Part shown: piece by piece, positions 26,379-35,697 of the stretch
Position numbering within the stretch: position 1 is the first letter of the stretch
How the letters are laid out: each line of letters starts with the position of its first letter
The notes under the pieces: generated by a model
Told to the model about the DNA's origin: nothing
What the model saw: the letters and a program-made list of their open reading frames with translations, nothing else
The model's database searches: none
DNA from: Pararhizobium polonicum
Lineage (GTDB): Bacteria > Pseudomonadota > Alphaproteobacteria > Rhizobiales > Rhizobiaceae
Length of the DNA: 64,000 bases
Assembly: GCF_001687365.1 (NCBI RefSeq)
Contig: NZ_CM004503.1
Span: 62,001 to 126,000 of the forward strand
Direction of reading: 5' to 3'
Position numbers and translations under genes: made by a program

Positions 26379-26541
26379 GGGTTCAATTTCGTCCGAATAG
26401 GCTGTCCGAAATATTTCCTGTGTTCGAAATTATGTCAAGATAATTTGTGGACAGGGCGTTTTACCCCTGTACGCAATCGCTCGTTTTCGGACAGGAGACA
26501 TGACTGGTTGTTTGAACGAGCTAGCGCATCGGAGTAAGTGA
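26379..26541. other. Candidate res site of TnA
   Basis: The gap between the divergent resolvase and transposase genes contains repeated TGTCCGAAA/TTCGGACA-type elements (GGCTGTCCGAAATATTT and TTTTCGGACAGG) and AT-rich spacers, as expected for resolvase subsites. Exact subsites cannot be set from sequence alone. Confidence 0.5.
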
Positions 26542-26918
26542 GTGGGTCGAAGGAAACTGATCAGCGCAGCAGAAGCGCAAAACCTTCTGGGCCTGGCGAC
26601 GGACGAAGACGGTCTCATCCGCCACTACACGCTGGATGCCAGCGATCGTCTCGAATGCGAATTGCGCCGACGGGCTCACAACAAGCTTGGTTTCGCCATC
26701 CAGCTTTGTGTCATCCGACAAACTGGAAGACTTCTTCGCGAGGATGAGCATCCGCCTTCAGCTATTGTCAATCATATCGCTGCTCAGCTCGGCGTCGAGC
26801 CACGGGCCTATCCCATCTACGCCCGCCGTACCCAGACCCATTTTGACCATAGCCGACACCTTACGGATTATCTCGGCCTTCACACGGCAAACCGCGATGA
26901 TCGTCGTGCAGCGTTGTT
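26542..26918 (+). pseudogene. tnpA: tnpA of TnA, 5' part, interrupted by TnB
   Basis: This is the N-terminal 125 codons of a Tn3-family transposase (GRRKLISAAEAQNLLGLATD, AIVNHIAAQLGVEP, then RTQTHFDHSRHLTDYLGL, the usual N-terminal DNA-binding domain). GTG start at 26542 with GGAG upstream. The gene is cut at the duplicated target TTGTT where TnB begins; beyond it the frame runs into the TnB repeat and stops at 27012. Joining it to 35698-38296 gives a 2,976-base frame of 991 residues, normal for the family. Confidence 0.93.
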
Positions 26919-26962
26919 GGCCCAGTCGGCCCGAAGCTGCGATTTTGGCCAACTCGAAGAAC
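26919..26962 (+). repeat. Left inverted repeat of TnB with target duplication
   Basis: The 44-bp repeat begins GGCCCAGTCGGCCCGAAGCT and differs from the right copy at one position (37 bases are unbroken). The duplication TTGTT lies just outside at 26914-26918. Confidence 0.95.
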
Positions 26963-27041
26963 CTTGTGGGAACATAGCCTGCAGGATTGACCCGCGACGC
27001 GCCTGTTCGTGACATTGCGTTCCAATTTGAGGAGCGTTTTG

Positions 27042-29951
27042 ATGAGTACGGGTATTTCGAGTTCGGATTTTGTCGGCCAATGGAGCCTGAGCTTCGCCGA
27101 CATTGATTTCATCAATTCCAAACCGGCCGCTACCAGGCTTGGCTTGGCCTCGCAGTTGAAGTTTTTCAGCGCACGCGGATTTTTCGCTGACGATGGCACA
27201 TTGGTCCCGCACGATGCTGCCGAATACCTGGCCGAGCAGATCGGCGTCCCAGCCGACGAACTGTCCGGTTATGATTTCGGCGGGAGAAGCGCCCGCCGGC
27301 ATTGCGCCGAGATTTTGCAGTATCTCGGCTTTCGCCGAATGACGCGAGGAGACCGGGACGCGCTTTCTTGCTGGATCATTGGCGAGCTTTGCCCGTCCGG
27401 GCAATCCGTGAGCGCCATGCTTGAGGCGGTGTTTCTTTGGTGCCGGGATCGCAATATCTATGGTCCTTCGGCCAAGGAGCTGGAACGGCTTGTTCGTTCG
27501 CAGCGGCAACAATATCTGGACGGCTGGCTTCATGAGGTGAGCGCAGCGCTTCCGCCTGGGACTGTTGCAGCGATGGAAATCTCCCTGGCTGACGCGGAAG
27601 GGCCGACAGGCTTCAATGCGATGAAAGCCGACGCCGGGCAAGCAACCCTCGACAACATTCTCGAGGTGACCGCCCGGCTGGCGTTCATCCGAAAACTGAA
27701 CCTTCCCCGGAATATGTTTTCGAACATCAATCCCGCGTGGATCGAGCATGTCGCCCGCCGCGTTTCCGGCGAAAAGGCATCGGAGATGCGCCGTCACACC
27801 GTGGCGCGCCAGCTTGCGCTTTATGCGGTTTATCTGATGGCGCGGGAAACCGCGATGACCGATGCAATGGTCGAGCTGCTCGTGGAAACGGTACACAAGA
27901 TCGGTGCTCGGTCGAAACGGAAGGTGGTGGGCGACATCGCCAAGGATGTCGAACGGGTCTATGGAAAGGAACGGCTGCTCGTCGATATTGCCACTGCATC
28001 GATTGACGATCCGGACGGCCGCATTTGTGATGTCATCTTTCCGGTTGTCGGCAAGGAAAAGCTGGCGGCGATCATCAAGGAGAGCAATGCCAAGGGCGCG
28101 CTCGACCGCCGCATTTATGCGGTGATGCGCAATTCGTGGGCCAATCATTATCGTCGGATGCTACCAAGCTTGCTTTCCGTGCTGGAATTCCGCTCAAACA
28201 ATGTGGTCTGGCGACCGGTTTTGTCAGCCCTCGACTGGATCAGGGCAAGGCTGGAGGACGGGTGCCGGTTCGTGCCGCAACAAGATGTGCCGATAGATGG
28301 CGTGATCCCGGCAAAGTGGCGCAGTTCGGTCATCGATGGAAATGGTCGCGTCAACCGTATCAGCTATGAACTCTGCGTCCTGACCCAATTACGGGACTGC
28401 ATCCGGTCCAAGGAAATCTGGGTTGTTGGCGCTGACCGTTACCGCAATCCCGATGATGATCTGCCAAAGGATTTTGCGGATCGGCGTTCTTCTTATTATT
28501 CCAAGCTAAACCTGACCCAGGATGCCTGCGAATTTGTGGCAGTGGTTCGCCAGGAACTGGAACACGAGTTGCTGCTTCTGAACGAAACAATGCCACGAAA
28601 CGAGAAGGTGAGAATCCTATGGCGCGGCGAAAACCGGATATCGATCACGCCGTTCAAGCCAGCACCGGAACCGAAAGGGCTGGCAGCAATCAAATCGGAA
28701 ATCAGTCAGCGCTGGCCGATGACGGGCCTCCTCGATGTCCTGAAGGAAGCAGCCCTCGACACCGGGCTTCTAGATGCCTTCGAAACCTCGGCCTCCCGCG
28801 TCGCCCTGCCCAAGGCTGTTCTGGATCAGCGACTGCTATTTTGCCTCTATGGTCTCGGCACCAATGCCGGTCTGAAGCGAGTCGCCGGAGCTACCACAGA
28901 TGCCAGCTATGAGGAGCTTCTTCATGTACATCGCCGCTTCATTCACGCGGGCGCTTTGCGGGAAGCCTGCGCTCGGGTCGCCAATGCCACGCTTGCGGTT
29001 CGCAATGCAGCGGTCTGGGGTGACGCCGGAACTGCCTGCGCATCGGATTCCACGAAGTTCGGGGCCTGGGATCGCAACCTGATGACCGAATGGCATGCCC
29101 GCTATGGCGGGCGCGGCGTCATGATCTACTGGCATGTCGAAAAGCGAGCCACCTGCGTTTATTCCCAGCTCAAACGGTGCTCTTCATCGGAAGTCGCATC
29201 GATGATCGAAGGCGTTCTTCGGCATTGCACCGATCTGGAAATCCAACGGCAATATGTCGATAGCCACGGCCAGAGCGCCGTTGGTTTCGCCTTTTGCCGG
29301 TTGCTCGGCTTTGAACTCGCCCCACGCCTGAAGGCCATTGCCCGGCAGAAACTGGCGTTACCGGATGCGAGCTTTCGGACAATATTGCCGAATCTGCTTC
29401 CGGTCCTTTCCAACCCGATCAACTGGGAGGAGATCGAACAGCAATATGATGAAATGGTCAAATATGCCGCTGCCATGCAGACGCGCACAGCCGATCCGGA
29501 GGCGATCCTGCGCCGCTTCGCGCGGGCGGAAGTGATGCACCCAACCTACAAGGCGTTGAGCGAACTCGGACGTGCGGTCAAGACGATCTTTCTATGCCGT
29601 TACCTGCGCCAGGAAGCCTTCCGCCGGGAAATCCATGAAGGGCTCAACGTCGTTGAAAACTGGAACAGCGCCAACGGTTTCGTCTTCTTCGGTAAAGGTG
29701 GCGAAATGGCGACCAACCGCATTGATGAGCAGGAGGCTTCGGCGCTTGCGTTGCATCTCCTTCAAGCATCGCTTGTCTATGTCAACACGCGCATGCTGCA
29801 AACGGTACTCACCGAGCCGTCATGGCAGGGCCGGATGGCACCGGAAGATTATCGCGGCCTCACCCCGCTGATCTACGCTCACGTCAATCCCTATGGCCGG
29901 TTCGATCTCGATCTGGACAGCCGGATAGATTTCGACAAAATTGCCGCATGA
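27042..29951 (+). CDS. tnpA: Tn3-family transposase of TnB
   Basis: This intact DDE transposase has about 969 residues. The N-terminal DNA-binding part ([23 protein letters not shown]) is followed by the catalytic core: [20 protein letters not shown] (first Asp), [20 protein letters not shown] (second Asp), and [20 protein letters not shown] (Glu). The C-terminus [20 protein letters not shown] is typical. The ATG at 27042 with GAGGAG upstream is preferred over 27009. It belongs to a different Tn3 branch from the TnA transposase, as the proteins share little beyond the catalytic blocks. The 250 bp behind it hold no gene. Confidence 0.95.
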   Translation: MSTGISSSDFVGQWSLSFADIDFINSKPAATRLGLASQLKFFSARGFFADDGTLVPHDAAEYLAEQIGVPADELSGYDFGGRSARRHCAEILQYLGFRRMTRGDRDALSCWIIGELCPSGQSVSAMLEAVFLWCRDRNIYGPSAKELERLVRSQRQQYLDGWLHEVSAALPPGTVAAMEISLADAEGPTGFNAMKADAGQATLDNILEVTARLAFIRKLNLPRNMFSNINPAWIEHVARRVSGEKASEMRRHTVARQLALYAVYLMARETAMTDAMVELLVETVHKIGARSKRKVVGDIAKDVERVYGKERLLVDIATASIDDPDGRICDVIFPVVGKEKLAAIIKESNAKGALDRRIYAVMRNSWANHYRRMLPSLLSVLEFRSNNVVWRPVLSALDWIRARLEDGCRFVPQQDVPIDGVIPAKWRSSVIDGNGRVNRISYELCVLTQLRDCIRSKEIWVVGADRYRNPDDDLPKDFADRRSSYYSKLNLTQDACEFVAVVRQELEHELLLLNETMPRNEKVRILWRGENRISITPFKPAPEPKGLAAIKSEISQRWPMTGLLDVLKEAALDTGLLDAFETSASRVALPKAVLDQRLLFCLYGLGTNAGLKRVAGATTDASYEELLHVHRRFIHAGALREACARVANATLAVRNAAVWGDAGTACASDSTKFGAWDRNLMTEWHARYGGRGVMIYWHVEKRATCVYSQLKRCSSSEVASMIEGVLRHCTDLEIQRQYVDSHGQSAVGFAFCRLLGFELAPRLKAIARQKLALPDASFRTILPNLLPVLSNPINWEEIEQQYDEMVKYAAAMQTRTADPEAILRRFARAEVMHPTYKALSELGRAVKTIFLCRYLRQEAFRREIHEGLNVVENWNSANGFVFFGKGGEMATNRIDEQEASALALHLLQASLVYVNTRMLQTVLTEPSWQGRMAPEDYRGLTPLIYAHVNPYGRFDLDLDSRIDFDKIAA

Positions 29952-30200
29952 GCAGCGGCGCGAAAATGCCAGTTGCAAAACTCAGGCGCAAAATTCCAAC
30001 TTTTGTTGGGAGATTTGCGACGCATTTTCGGCCATACCTCAGGAAAAATATAACGCTGTGGCCGTCATCGCAAACGCTCTCGATCCGTATCGTAATACTA
30101 TAGTGTCACTTTGTGCTATTAAATTGGCACACCTATTGCATCTATCCTCACGTCCCTCGGAGCGGGTCCGCGGGCTAACACGCGTTAACGTGAGGAAAAT

Positions 30201-30989
30201 ATGGAAAATCTTGTCGCAACACGTCGGGCCGCCATGCTAGGTTCAATGGGCCTTGCCGTAGCGGTCGCTGGCGCTCCAAGTGCAAAAGCAAATCAGACTG
30301 CCGCAAATATGGGCGGCATCCACGCTATCCCCGAACTGGCCCCGCATTGGAAGCAACTTGATCTCGCTGAAATCCTCTCGCGTCCGGCTGCCTATTGCTC
30401 AGTTAGCCAGAACAAGTCCTGCTATGATCCTGGCGGCGTGCAGGCTGCAGAGGGTCACCGCGAGCGAGGCAGCCTTCCGGCGACGGTCAAGGTGGTCGAG
30501 GCCGCCCGCAAGGCGAAGAATTTCGTGTCGTTCAACTGGATCGGCTATGAAGTCTTCCGGCAGGATTATCCAATGAACGACTTCGATCGCGTTCAGTTCG
30601 GCTCTTGGACTAAAGGTCTGAACTGGACGAAGGAGCAGCAGGCACGCGACAACGAGCTCGTGGGAGAGCTGCAAGCTCTGGTGCGTCCTGGCGATAACGA
30701 ATTTAACGAGCGCGCACTTCAGACGGCGTTCATCGGAACCCAGCTTCCGCTTGAGCTATCGCGCAAGAAGATCGAAGTCATCGTCCTGACGGGCATCCAT
30801 CTCGACTGGTGCATCGAAGGCAACGCGCGGCTGGCTCGTGACAACGGGTATCTTCCCATTGTGATCGGCGACGCCTGCGGTTGCCAGAAGCCGGAACAGG
30901 AAAAGGCAGCAATGGAGCGCATCAACAATTTCTTCGCGCCCGTCATTTCGTCAGAGACTTTTGTCAAGCTGCTCAAGCAGTCCTCTTGA
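30201..30989 (+). CDS. Isochorismatase-fold protein with Tat-type signal, catalytic residues altered
   Basis: This 262-residue protein starts with ATRRAAMLGSMGLAVAVAG and APSAKA, a twin-arginine signal pattern, so it is probably exported. The rest has the isochorismatase/cysteine-hydrolase fold: VEAARKAKNFVSFNWIGYEV and VIVLTGIHLDWCIEGNARLA, with the nucleophilic Cys at the usual place. The usual catalytic Asp near the start of the fold appears as Ser (YCSVSQNKSCYDPGG), and the usual Lys is not evident (EFNERALQTAFIGTQL). It may therefore have changed activity or be a binding protein. It is TnB cargo, in front of an XRE-cupin regulator. Confidence 0.75.
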   Translation: MENLVATRRAAMLGSMGLAVAVAGAPSAKANQTAANMGGIHAIPELAPHWKQLDLAEILSRPAAYCSVSQNKSCYDPGGVQAAEGHRERGSLPATVKVVEAARKAKNFVSFNWIGYEVFRQDYPMNDFDRVQFGSWTKGLNWTKEQQARDNELVGELQALVRPGDNEFNERALQTAFIGTQLPLELSRKKIEVIVLTGIHLDWCIEGNARLARDNGYLPIVIGDACGCQKPEQEKAAMERINNFFAPVISSETFVKLLKQSS

Positions 30990-31011
30990 TCCAGCGAGGG
31001 GCGTCGTTGAG

Positions 31012-31025
31012 AAGCGACGTCGCTT
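31012..31025. promoter_or_regulatory. 14-bp perfect palindrome before the XRE-cupin gene
   Basis: AAGCGACGTCGCTT is a perfect palindrome between the isochorismatase-like gene and the XRE-cupin regulator, 34 bases before the regulator start. It could be an operator or a short 3' hairpin of the upstream gene. Confidence 0.4.
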
Positions 31026-31058
31026 GAAAGTCAAATCCGCGTCTACTATCGTAGCACG

Positions 31059-31622
31059 ATGAGCACAGATAATATGGACAAGCGGATTGGAGCGCGTATT
31101 CGGACCGAGCGCGAAAGTCGGGGTTGGTCCCTGAGCGACCTCGCAGCCAAGGCGTCAGTTTCTCGCGCGATGGTCTATAAGGTCGAGCGAGGCGAGAGCA
31201 GCCCCACTGCAAACATGCTCGGCAAGCTGTCTGGCGCTTTCGGCTTGAGCATGTCCACGCTGATGGCGCGAGCGGAGATACAGCAGGGTCGGCTCCTCAG
31301 GAAGGCTGACCAGCCCGTCTGGGCCGATCCTGAAACGGGATATCTCCGCCGCCACGTTTCACCACGCTCGGACATGCCGCTGGATCTTGTCAACGTGACT
31401 CTTCCCGCTGGCAAGGAGGTGCCCATGCCAGCCTCAGCCTATGCCTTCCTCCGCCAGCTCGTATGGGTCCTGTCTGGAGAGCTCGTGTTTGTAGAAGGCC
31501 AGACGCAGCACGAAATGAAGGAAGGAGATTGCCTGGAACTCGGCCCACCAACCGATTGCGTGTTCAAGAACGCAAGCGAGCGGGAGTGCGTTTATGCAGT
31601 GGCGGCATTGACCGTAGGCTGA
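31059..31622 (+). CDS. XRE-family regulator with cupin sensor domain
   Basis: This 187-residue protein has an N-terminal XRE helix-turn-helix (WSLSDLAAKASVSRAMVYKVERGESSP, core SLSDLAAKASVSRAMVYKVE) and a C-terminal cupin barrel (YAFLRQLVWVLSGELVFVEG, EGDCLELGPPTDCVFKN). Such proteins usually control a neighbouring enzyme and sense a small molecule with the cupin. The neighbour is a GNAT acetyltransferase, a pairing seen often in proteobacteria. No good ribosome site precedes the ATG, so it may be leaderless or coupled. TnB cargo. Confidence 0.85.
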   Translation: MSTDNMDKRIGARIRTERESRGWSLSDLAAKASVSRAMVYKVERGESSPTANMLGKLSGAFGLSMSTLMARAEIQQGRLLRKADQPVWADPETGYLRRHVSPRSDMPLDLVNVTLPAGKEVPMPASAYAFLRQLVWVLSGELVFVEGQTQHEMKEGDCLELGPPTDCVFKNASERECVYAVAALTVG

Positions 31623-31648
31623 CTTCGGCGGAATGCGTTGCACCAACA

Positions 31649-31686
31649 TGTTTAATATAGTAGACATAAACCTATCATATTAAACA
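31649..31686. promoter_or_regulatory. Perfect inverted repeat in front of the acetyltransferase gene
   Basis: TGTTTAATAT (31649-31658) and ATATTAAACA (31677-31686) are perfect 10-bp arms with an 18-bp spacer, extended by ATAG/CTAT inside. It lies in the AT-rich gap between the XRE-cupin and GNAT genes, 13 bases before the chosen GNAT start. It is a strong candidate operator for the XRE-cupin protein. Confidence 0.55.
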
Positions 31687-31699
31687 AATGGAAGCGACC

Positions 31700-32218
31700 A
31701 TGGAAATACGTGACGTCATCGAAGCAGATATTCCCGGCATCACCGACATCTACAACCATGCAGTCGCGAACACGACAGCAATCTGGAACGACGCCGAAGT
31801 CGATAAGGCTAACAGACATAGCTGGCTGGCCGATCGAGGCAGGCTCGGCTATCCAGTCCTGGTGGCTATCGGCGAGGACGGTCAGGTCGTCGGCTACGCG
31901 TCCTTCGGCGACTGGCGAGCCTTCGATGGCTACAGACATACCGTCGAACATTCCGTCTATGTGAGGGTGGACCAGCGCGGCAAAGGCACGGGAGTGAAAC
32001 TCATGGAGGCCCTCGTCGAGCGCGCGCGAGCGATCGGCAAGCACGTTATGGTCGCTGGGATTGAAGCCGAGAACCTCGGCTCCGTACGCCTGCATGAGAA
32101 GCTCGGCTTCGAGCATGTCGGTCATCTCAAGCAGGTCGGCACCAAATTCGGCAAATGGCTTGACCTCGTGTTCATGCAGTTGACGCTCAATCCCGGCGGC
32201 TTCCCTGAGCAGCGGTGA
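31700..32218 (+). CDS. GNAT N-acetyltransferase, phosphinothricin/methionine-sulfone type
   Basis: This 172-residue GCN5-type acetyltransferase of the Pat/MnaT group has the start MEIRDVIEADIPGITDIYN, the acetyl-CoA loop DQRGKGTGVKLMEALVERAR, and the tail LHEKLGFEHVGHLKQVGTKFGKWLDLVFMQ. These enzymes acetylate phosphinothricin, methionine sulfone or related amino acid analogues. The ATG at 31700 has GGAAG at good spacing; the ATG at 31688 has none. Probably controlled by the XRE-cupin gene before it. TnB cargo that might give resistance to an amino-acid-like toxin. Confidence 0.88.
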   Translation: MEIRDVIEADIPGITDIYNHAVANTTAIWNDAEVDKANRHSWLADRGRLGYPVLVAIGEDGQVVGYASFGDWRAFDGYRHTVEHSVYVRVDQRGKGTGVKLMEALVERARAIGKHVMVAGIEAENLGSVRLHEKLGFEHVGHLKQVGTKFGKWLDLVFMQLTLNPGGFPEQR

Positions 32219-32306
32219 GGAACATGCCTTCCGCTGTATTCGCGACGATCTCAGCAGCGGACGCTCGGTAGTTGGCTTGATGCCCCTTCAGTCGCAAATC
32301 CCCGAT

Positions 32307-33116
32307 TTAAGTTTGCCTCGGCGTACAAACGACAAAACGCATACCCGGAGATTCGCTCACGTCGAGGCTCATATACTCGAATTCGAGTTGGCCGGCTGAC
32401 GGGTGGCGAATGCGTTTCACGGTGGAGGGCTGAAGCACGACATCGTGACGTGGCCACCATGCGCGGAACTCGGGACTCTCCTTCGTCAGAACGGCAATCA
32501 GTCGCTCGAAATCCGGATCGCCCGCATATCGGGCACTGTCCGCCCGGAAGATCGCCAGCGATAGTGGCGCGAGATCGCCCCAATCCGCCAGAAGCCGCCG
32601 ATGCGCTTCGTTCACGAACATCAGGTGCATCATGTTGCGGGCATCGCCTTCGAGGCGTCCGAAATCGCCGAAGACGGTAACGGCAGCCGCGTTCCAGGCG
32701 AGCACGTCCCAGCGACGGCCCAGCACATAGGCCGGCTGCCCGGCCATACTGTCGAGCATCCGGGCGAGTGCGCCTGGCACTTGTTCAGGACCATGGGAAC
32801 GGGTTTGCGGTGATGGGCGATCAGCCAGCGTGAACAGATGCTGGCGTTCGGCCGGATCGAGATTCAGAGCCTCGGCAAGTGCGTTGAGCACTTCCGCTGA
32901 AGGCCGCACGTCGCGGCCCTGTTCCAGCCATGTGTACCAAGTGGTGCCGACCCCGGCGAGAAGCGCAACCTCCTCACGGCGGAGACCCGGCGTGCGCCGC
33001 CGGAAGCCGTTGGGAAGGCCAACGGCAGAGGGCGTCAGCCGCTCGCGGCGGGAGCGCAGGAAATCCCCGAACTCTTTTCTCCGCGCGTCAATGTGGTCCA
33101 CAAGTGCATCCATCAT
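32307..33116 (-). CDS. XRE-family regulator with MmyB-like ligand domain
   Basis: This 269-residue protein has an N-terminal helix-turn-helix (RRTPGLRREEVALLAGVGTTWYTWLEQGRD, core LRREEVALLAGVGTTWYTWL) and a C-terminal MmyB-like PAS-type domain (AYVLGRRWDVLAWNAAAVTV, then the Trp/Arg-rich tail). Such regulators very often sit divergent from a short-chain dehydrogenase that they control, exactly as here with the gene at 33222. Some bind fatty acids. TnB cargo. Confidence 0.88.
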   Translation of the reverse strand: MMDALVDHIDARRKEFGDFLRSRRERLTPSAVGLPNGFRRRTPGLRREEVALLAGVGTTWYTWLEQGRDVRPSAEVLNALAEALNLDPAERQHLFTLADRPSPQTRSHGPEQVPGALARMLDSMAGQPAYVLGRRWDVLAWNAAAVTVFGDFGRLEGDARNMMHLMFVNEAHRRLLADWGDLAPLSLAIFRADSARYAGDPDFERLIAVLTKESPEFRAWWPRHDVVLQPSTVKRIRHPSAGQLEFEYMSLDVSESPGMRFVVCTPRQT

Positions 33117-33221
33117 TCGCTCATCATAGCAGTATTGATACCATGATCAAACCAGAACTGTTTGCCGTTTTCGATTCGGCGCAAATCACCTTCAACAGCG
33201 ATTTGCGTGGAAGGCGATGTT

Positions 33222-34052
33222 ATGGCGGAGACAACAAGAACGATCCTGATCACGGGTTCAACCGATGGCGTCGGTCGCCGGGTGGCCGAACGGCTGGCGG
33301 CTCCCGAGACAACGATATTGATCCATGGTCGTGACCGGGATCGTGGCGAAAGCCTTGTTCAAGCCATTATACAATCCGGAGGGAAAGCGGCATTCCATTC
33401 TGCCGACTTATCAACTCTCTCTGAAGTCCGAGACCTGGCCGACACCATTCTCCGCGATCACTCCCGTCTCGATGTGCTGATCAATAATGCCGGTATCGGT
33501 GTTACCGGCGCTTATCCGGGGCGCTGCGAAAGCCCGGATGGCTTCGAACTGCGCTTTGCGGTCAACTACCTGTCAGGCTTCCTGCTGACCCGGTTGCTTT
33601 TGCCGATACTGGAAAGCGGCCCGCGCGCCCGCATTGTCAATGTCGCTTCTGTCGGCCAACAGGCGATCGACTTCTCCGAGGTGATGCTGACGCGTGGCTA
33701 TAGCGGTCGGCGTGCCTACTGCCAGAGCAAACTCGCGCAAATTCTCTTCACCTTCGATCTCGCCGAAGAACTGAAGGGAACGGGCGTCACCGTGAATGCC
33801 TTGCACCCGGCAACATACATGGCAACGGCCATGGTGCGCGGCGACGGTGTGTCACCCACAAGCAGCGTCGATGAAGGCGCTGATGCGATCCTGAATCTGG
33901 CCATCTCACCCGATCTCCAAGATAGATCCGGCCTCTATTTTGACGGGCTGCGGCCCTCTCGCGCCCAGGCCCAAGCCTATGACGCCGACGCTCGGCAGAG
34001 ACTTCGGGCACTCAGCTTCCAACTCACGGGGCTTTCAAACCCCGTCGTGTGA
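33222..34052 (+). CDS. Short-chain dehydrogenase/reductase
   Basis: This 276-residue Rossmann-fold oxidoreductase has a cofactor loop TGSTDGVG, an NNAG motif (VLINNAGIG), the catalytic Ser region NVASVG, and Tyr/Lys in YCQSK. It is complete and of normal length. The ATG at 33222 with GGAAGG upstream fits the family start (MAETTRTILITGSTDG); the ATG at 33162 would add 20 unrelated residues. It is divergent from the MmyB-type regulator, which probably controls it. The substrate is unknown. Confidence 0.88.
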   Translation: MAETTRTILITGSTDGVGRRVAERLAAPETTILIHGRDRDRGESLVQAIIQSGGKAAFHSADLSTLSEVRDLADTILRDHSRLDVLINNAGIGVTGAYPGRCESPDGFELRFAVNYLSGFLLTRLLLPILESGPRARIVNVASVGQQAIDFSEVMLTRGYSGRRAYCQSKLAQILFTFDLAEELKGTGVTVNALHPATYMATAMVRGDGVSPTSSVDEGADAILNLAISPDLQDRSGLYFDGLRPSRAQAQAYDADARQRLRALSFQLTGLSNPVV

Positions 34053-34090
34053 CCACCTGATCCAGTTTCAACGCAACGAAAGGAACTCCC

Positions 34091-34807
34091 ATGTCTTCCC
34101 AACATATCGTCATCGTCGGCGGATCATCCGGAATTGGTCTCGCCACCGCCCGGCTACTTCTCGGCCAAGGTCACAGGGTTACGATCACTGGCCGGAAAGC
34201 CGAGCGGCTGGACACCGCCCGTAATCTCCTGACCGGCAATCTTGATACGCTGGTCATGGACGCCGCCGATCCGAGCGGATTGCCCGGAGCTTTCGAGCGA
34301 ACCGGCAGTTTCGATCATCTTGTTCTAGCGCTTGGCAGCGGCAAGGGCGCTGGTCCTTTCGCATCAGTATCGCTCACCGATGTGAAGTCCGGTTTCGAGG
34401 AAAAGGTCTACGCGCATTTCGCCACGGCGCAGGCGGCGCTTCCGCATCTCGCCAAGGATGGTAGCCTGACCTTCATCTCGGCGGTGACGGCCCATGCTGC
34501 CATGCCCGGCACCGCCGGCATCGGCGCCGCCAACGCCGCCGTCGCTGCACTCGTGCCGATCCTCGCTGCTGAACTTCGGCCAATGCGCGTCAATGCCGTG
34601 TCGCCGGGCGTGATTGACACGCCGTGGTGGAACTTTCTCACGGGCGAACAGAAGGTCCCTGTGTTTGCTGACTTCGCCGCAAAAACTCCCGTTGGGCGCG
34701 TCGGAACGCCTGAGGACATTGCGCAGGCCATCGCCTTCCTGATCGATAACACATTCATTTCGGGCCAGACGATCATTTGCGATGGCGGATTACGGCTGAC
34801 GGCATAG
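34091..34807 (+). CDS. Atypical short-chain dehydrogenase lacking the Tyr/Lys pair
   Basis: This 238-residue SDR-fold protein has cofactor loop GGSSGIG and the usual C-terminal PEDIAQAIAFLIDN, SGQTIICDGG. At the place of the catalytic YxxxK it reads IGAANAAV, so the Tyr is Ile and the Lys is Asn; the Ser before it (FISAVTAH) is kept. It may be inactive as a classical reductase or use another mechanism. It lies 38 bp behind the first SDR gene, in the same probable operon; AAGGA precedes the ATG. Confidence 0.85.
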   Translation: MSSQHIVIVGGSSGIGLATARLLLGQGHRVTITGRKAERLDTARNLLTGNLDTLVMDAADPSGLPGAFERTGSFDHLVLALGSGKGAGPFASVSLTDVKSGFEEKVYAHFATAQAALPHLAKDGSLTFISAVTAHAAMPGTAGIGAANAAVAALVPILAAELRPMRVNAVSPGVIDTPWWNFLTGEQKVPVFADFAAKTPVGRVGTPEDIAQAIAFLIDNTFISGQTIICDGGLRLTA

Positions 34808-35066
34808 CGTTCCCCGTTCGCGAATATCCTGACTTTTCACTGGAAAAATTGCGGGCTGACATCGCGCGCAATTCGTGTCGCAAATGTCGGTCGTAAAAGT
34901 CCGCCGGAAGCGGGTGACTTTTGCGACAGCGTTCTGCCCAGCATCACTTTTGGGTACGCCCTAGAGTGACATTCAAATGTGACGTGGGCGAAGTGTAACA
35001 AAAGGGTGGATTTTCGTTCAAAGTGACATTACACAATCGGAATCACCCTAATGTTACAGAATTGCT
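34808..35066. other. Candidate res region of TnB with nested inverted repeats
   Basis: TGTCGCAAA (34876-34884) pairs with TTTTGCGACA (34919-34928), and inside AAAAGTC (34895-34901) pairs with GACTTTT (34916-34922). Closer to tnpR are repeated GTGACATT/AATGTGAC and TGTAACA/TGTTACA elements (about 34965-35062), which look like resolvase subsites. The region also must hold the tnpR promoter. Confidence 0.55.
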
Positions 35067-35621
35067 ATGGCCCGCATCGGATACGCTCGCGTCAGCACCA
35101 CAGATCAGGACCTTGATATTCAGAACGAGCGTCTGAAGGCCGCAGGTTGCGAAATCATCCGATCAGAAACCGGATCGGGAGCGTCCCGGAAGGGGCGATC
35201 CGAGCTGGAAACCATCATGCAGTTTCTGCATGCGGGCGACGAGCTGGTGGTGCTGCGGCTTGATCGGCTTGGCCGCTCCACCCGCGACGTTCTCAATCTT
35301 GTTCATGAGCTTGACGAAAAGGGCGCGTCCCTGCGCGTCCTTGAACCCGAAGTGACGACGGCGGGCAGCATGGGCCGGATGGTCATCACCATCCTCGGCA
35401 TGGTCGCGGACATGGAACTCAAGTTCATCAAAGACAGACAACGTGCGGGCATCGACGCAGCAAAAGTTGACGGCATCTACAAGGGCAGGAAGAAGAATGT
35501 CGATGACGCCGAGATTCGCAGGCGGATCACGGCTGGTGCAACGAAAGCTGCCGTCGCTCGTGAGCTGAACATTTCCAGGATGACTGTCTACCGCGCCTTG
35601 GAAGGTCAAGGCTCGCCATAA
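35067..35621 (+). CDS. tnpR: Serine resolvase of TnB
   Basis: This 184-residue small serine recombinase has [20 protein letters not shown] (catalytic Ser near residue 10), [20 protein letters not shown], the dimer helix [23 protein letters not shown] linker and a C-terminal Hin-like helix-turn-helix ([20 protein letters not shown]). It is intact and resolves TnB cointegrates at the res sites just upstream. Its stop lies 27 bases inside the right terminal repeat of TnB. Confidence 0.94.
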   Translation: MARIGYARVSTTDQDLDIQNERLKAAGCEIIRSETGSGASRKGRSELETIMQFLHAGDELVVLRLDRLGRSTRDVLNLVHELDEKGASLRVLEPEVTTAGSMGRMVITILGMVADMELKFIKDRQRAGIDAAKVDGIYKGRKKNVDDAEIRRRITAGATKAAVARELNISRMTVYRALEGQGSP

Positions 35622-35648
35622 GACTATGTGATCACGAGTTCACCATCC

Positions 35649-35692
35649 GTTCTTTGAGTTGGCCAAAATCGCAGCTTCGGGCCGACTGGGCC
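35649..35692 (-). repeat. Right inverted repeat of TnB with target duplication
   Basis: On the minus strand this repeats the left end from GGCCCAGTCGGCCCGAAGC onwards. The duplication TTGTT follows at 35693-35697, after which the interrupted tnpA of TnA continues in frame. Confidence 0.95.
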
Positions 35693-35697
35693 TTGTT

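Larger units (their letters stand above)
26919..35692. mobile_element. TnB: Tn3-family transposon nested in the tnpA of TnA
   Basis: The 8,774-bp element has inverted repeats of at least 44 bp (43 identical) beginning GGCCCAGTCGGCCCGAAGC, flanked by the 5-bp target duplication TTGTT (26914-26918 and 35693-35697). It holds an intact tnpA at one end, an intact resolvase with res region at the other, and a cargo of six genes: a Tat-exported isochorismatase-like protein, an XRE-cupin regulator, a GNAT acetyltransferase, an MmyB-type regulator and two short-chain dehydrogenases. It appears complete and possibly mobile. Confidence 0.95.

Noticed and set aside
26880-28148. 422-codon minus-strand frame opposite the TnB left end and transposase
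   Set aside because: It crosses the TnA/TnB junction and lies opposite an intact transposase gene; composition is typical of an antisense frame.
35654-35697. A separate transposase gene starting at the ATG at 35654
   Set aside because: The first 15 codons are the TnB terminal repeat; the true gene begins at 26542 and is interrupted.
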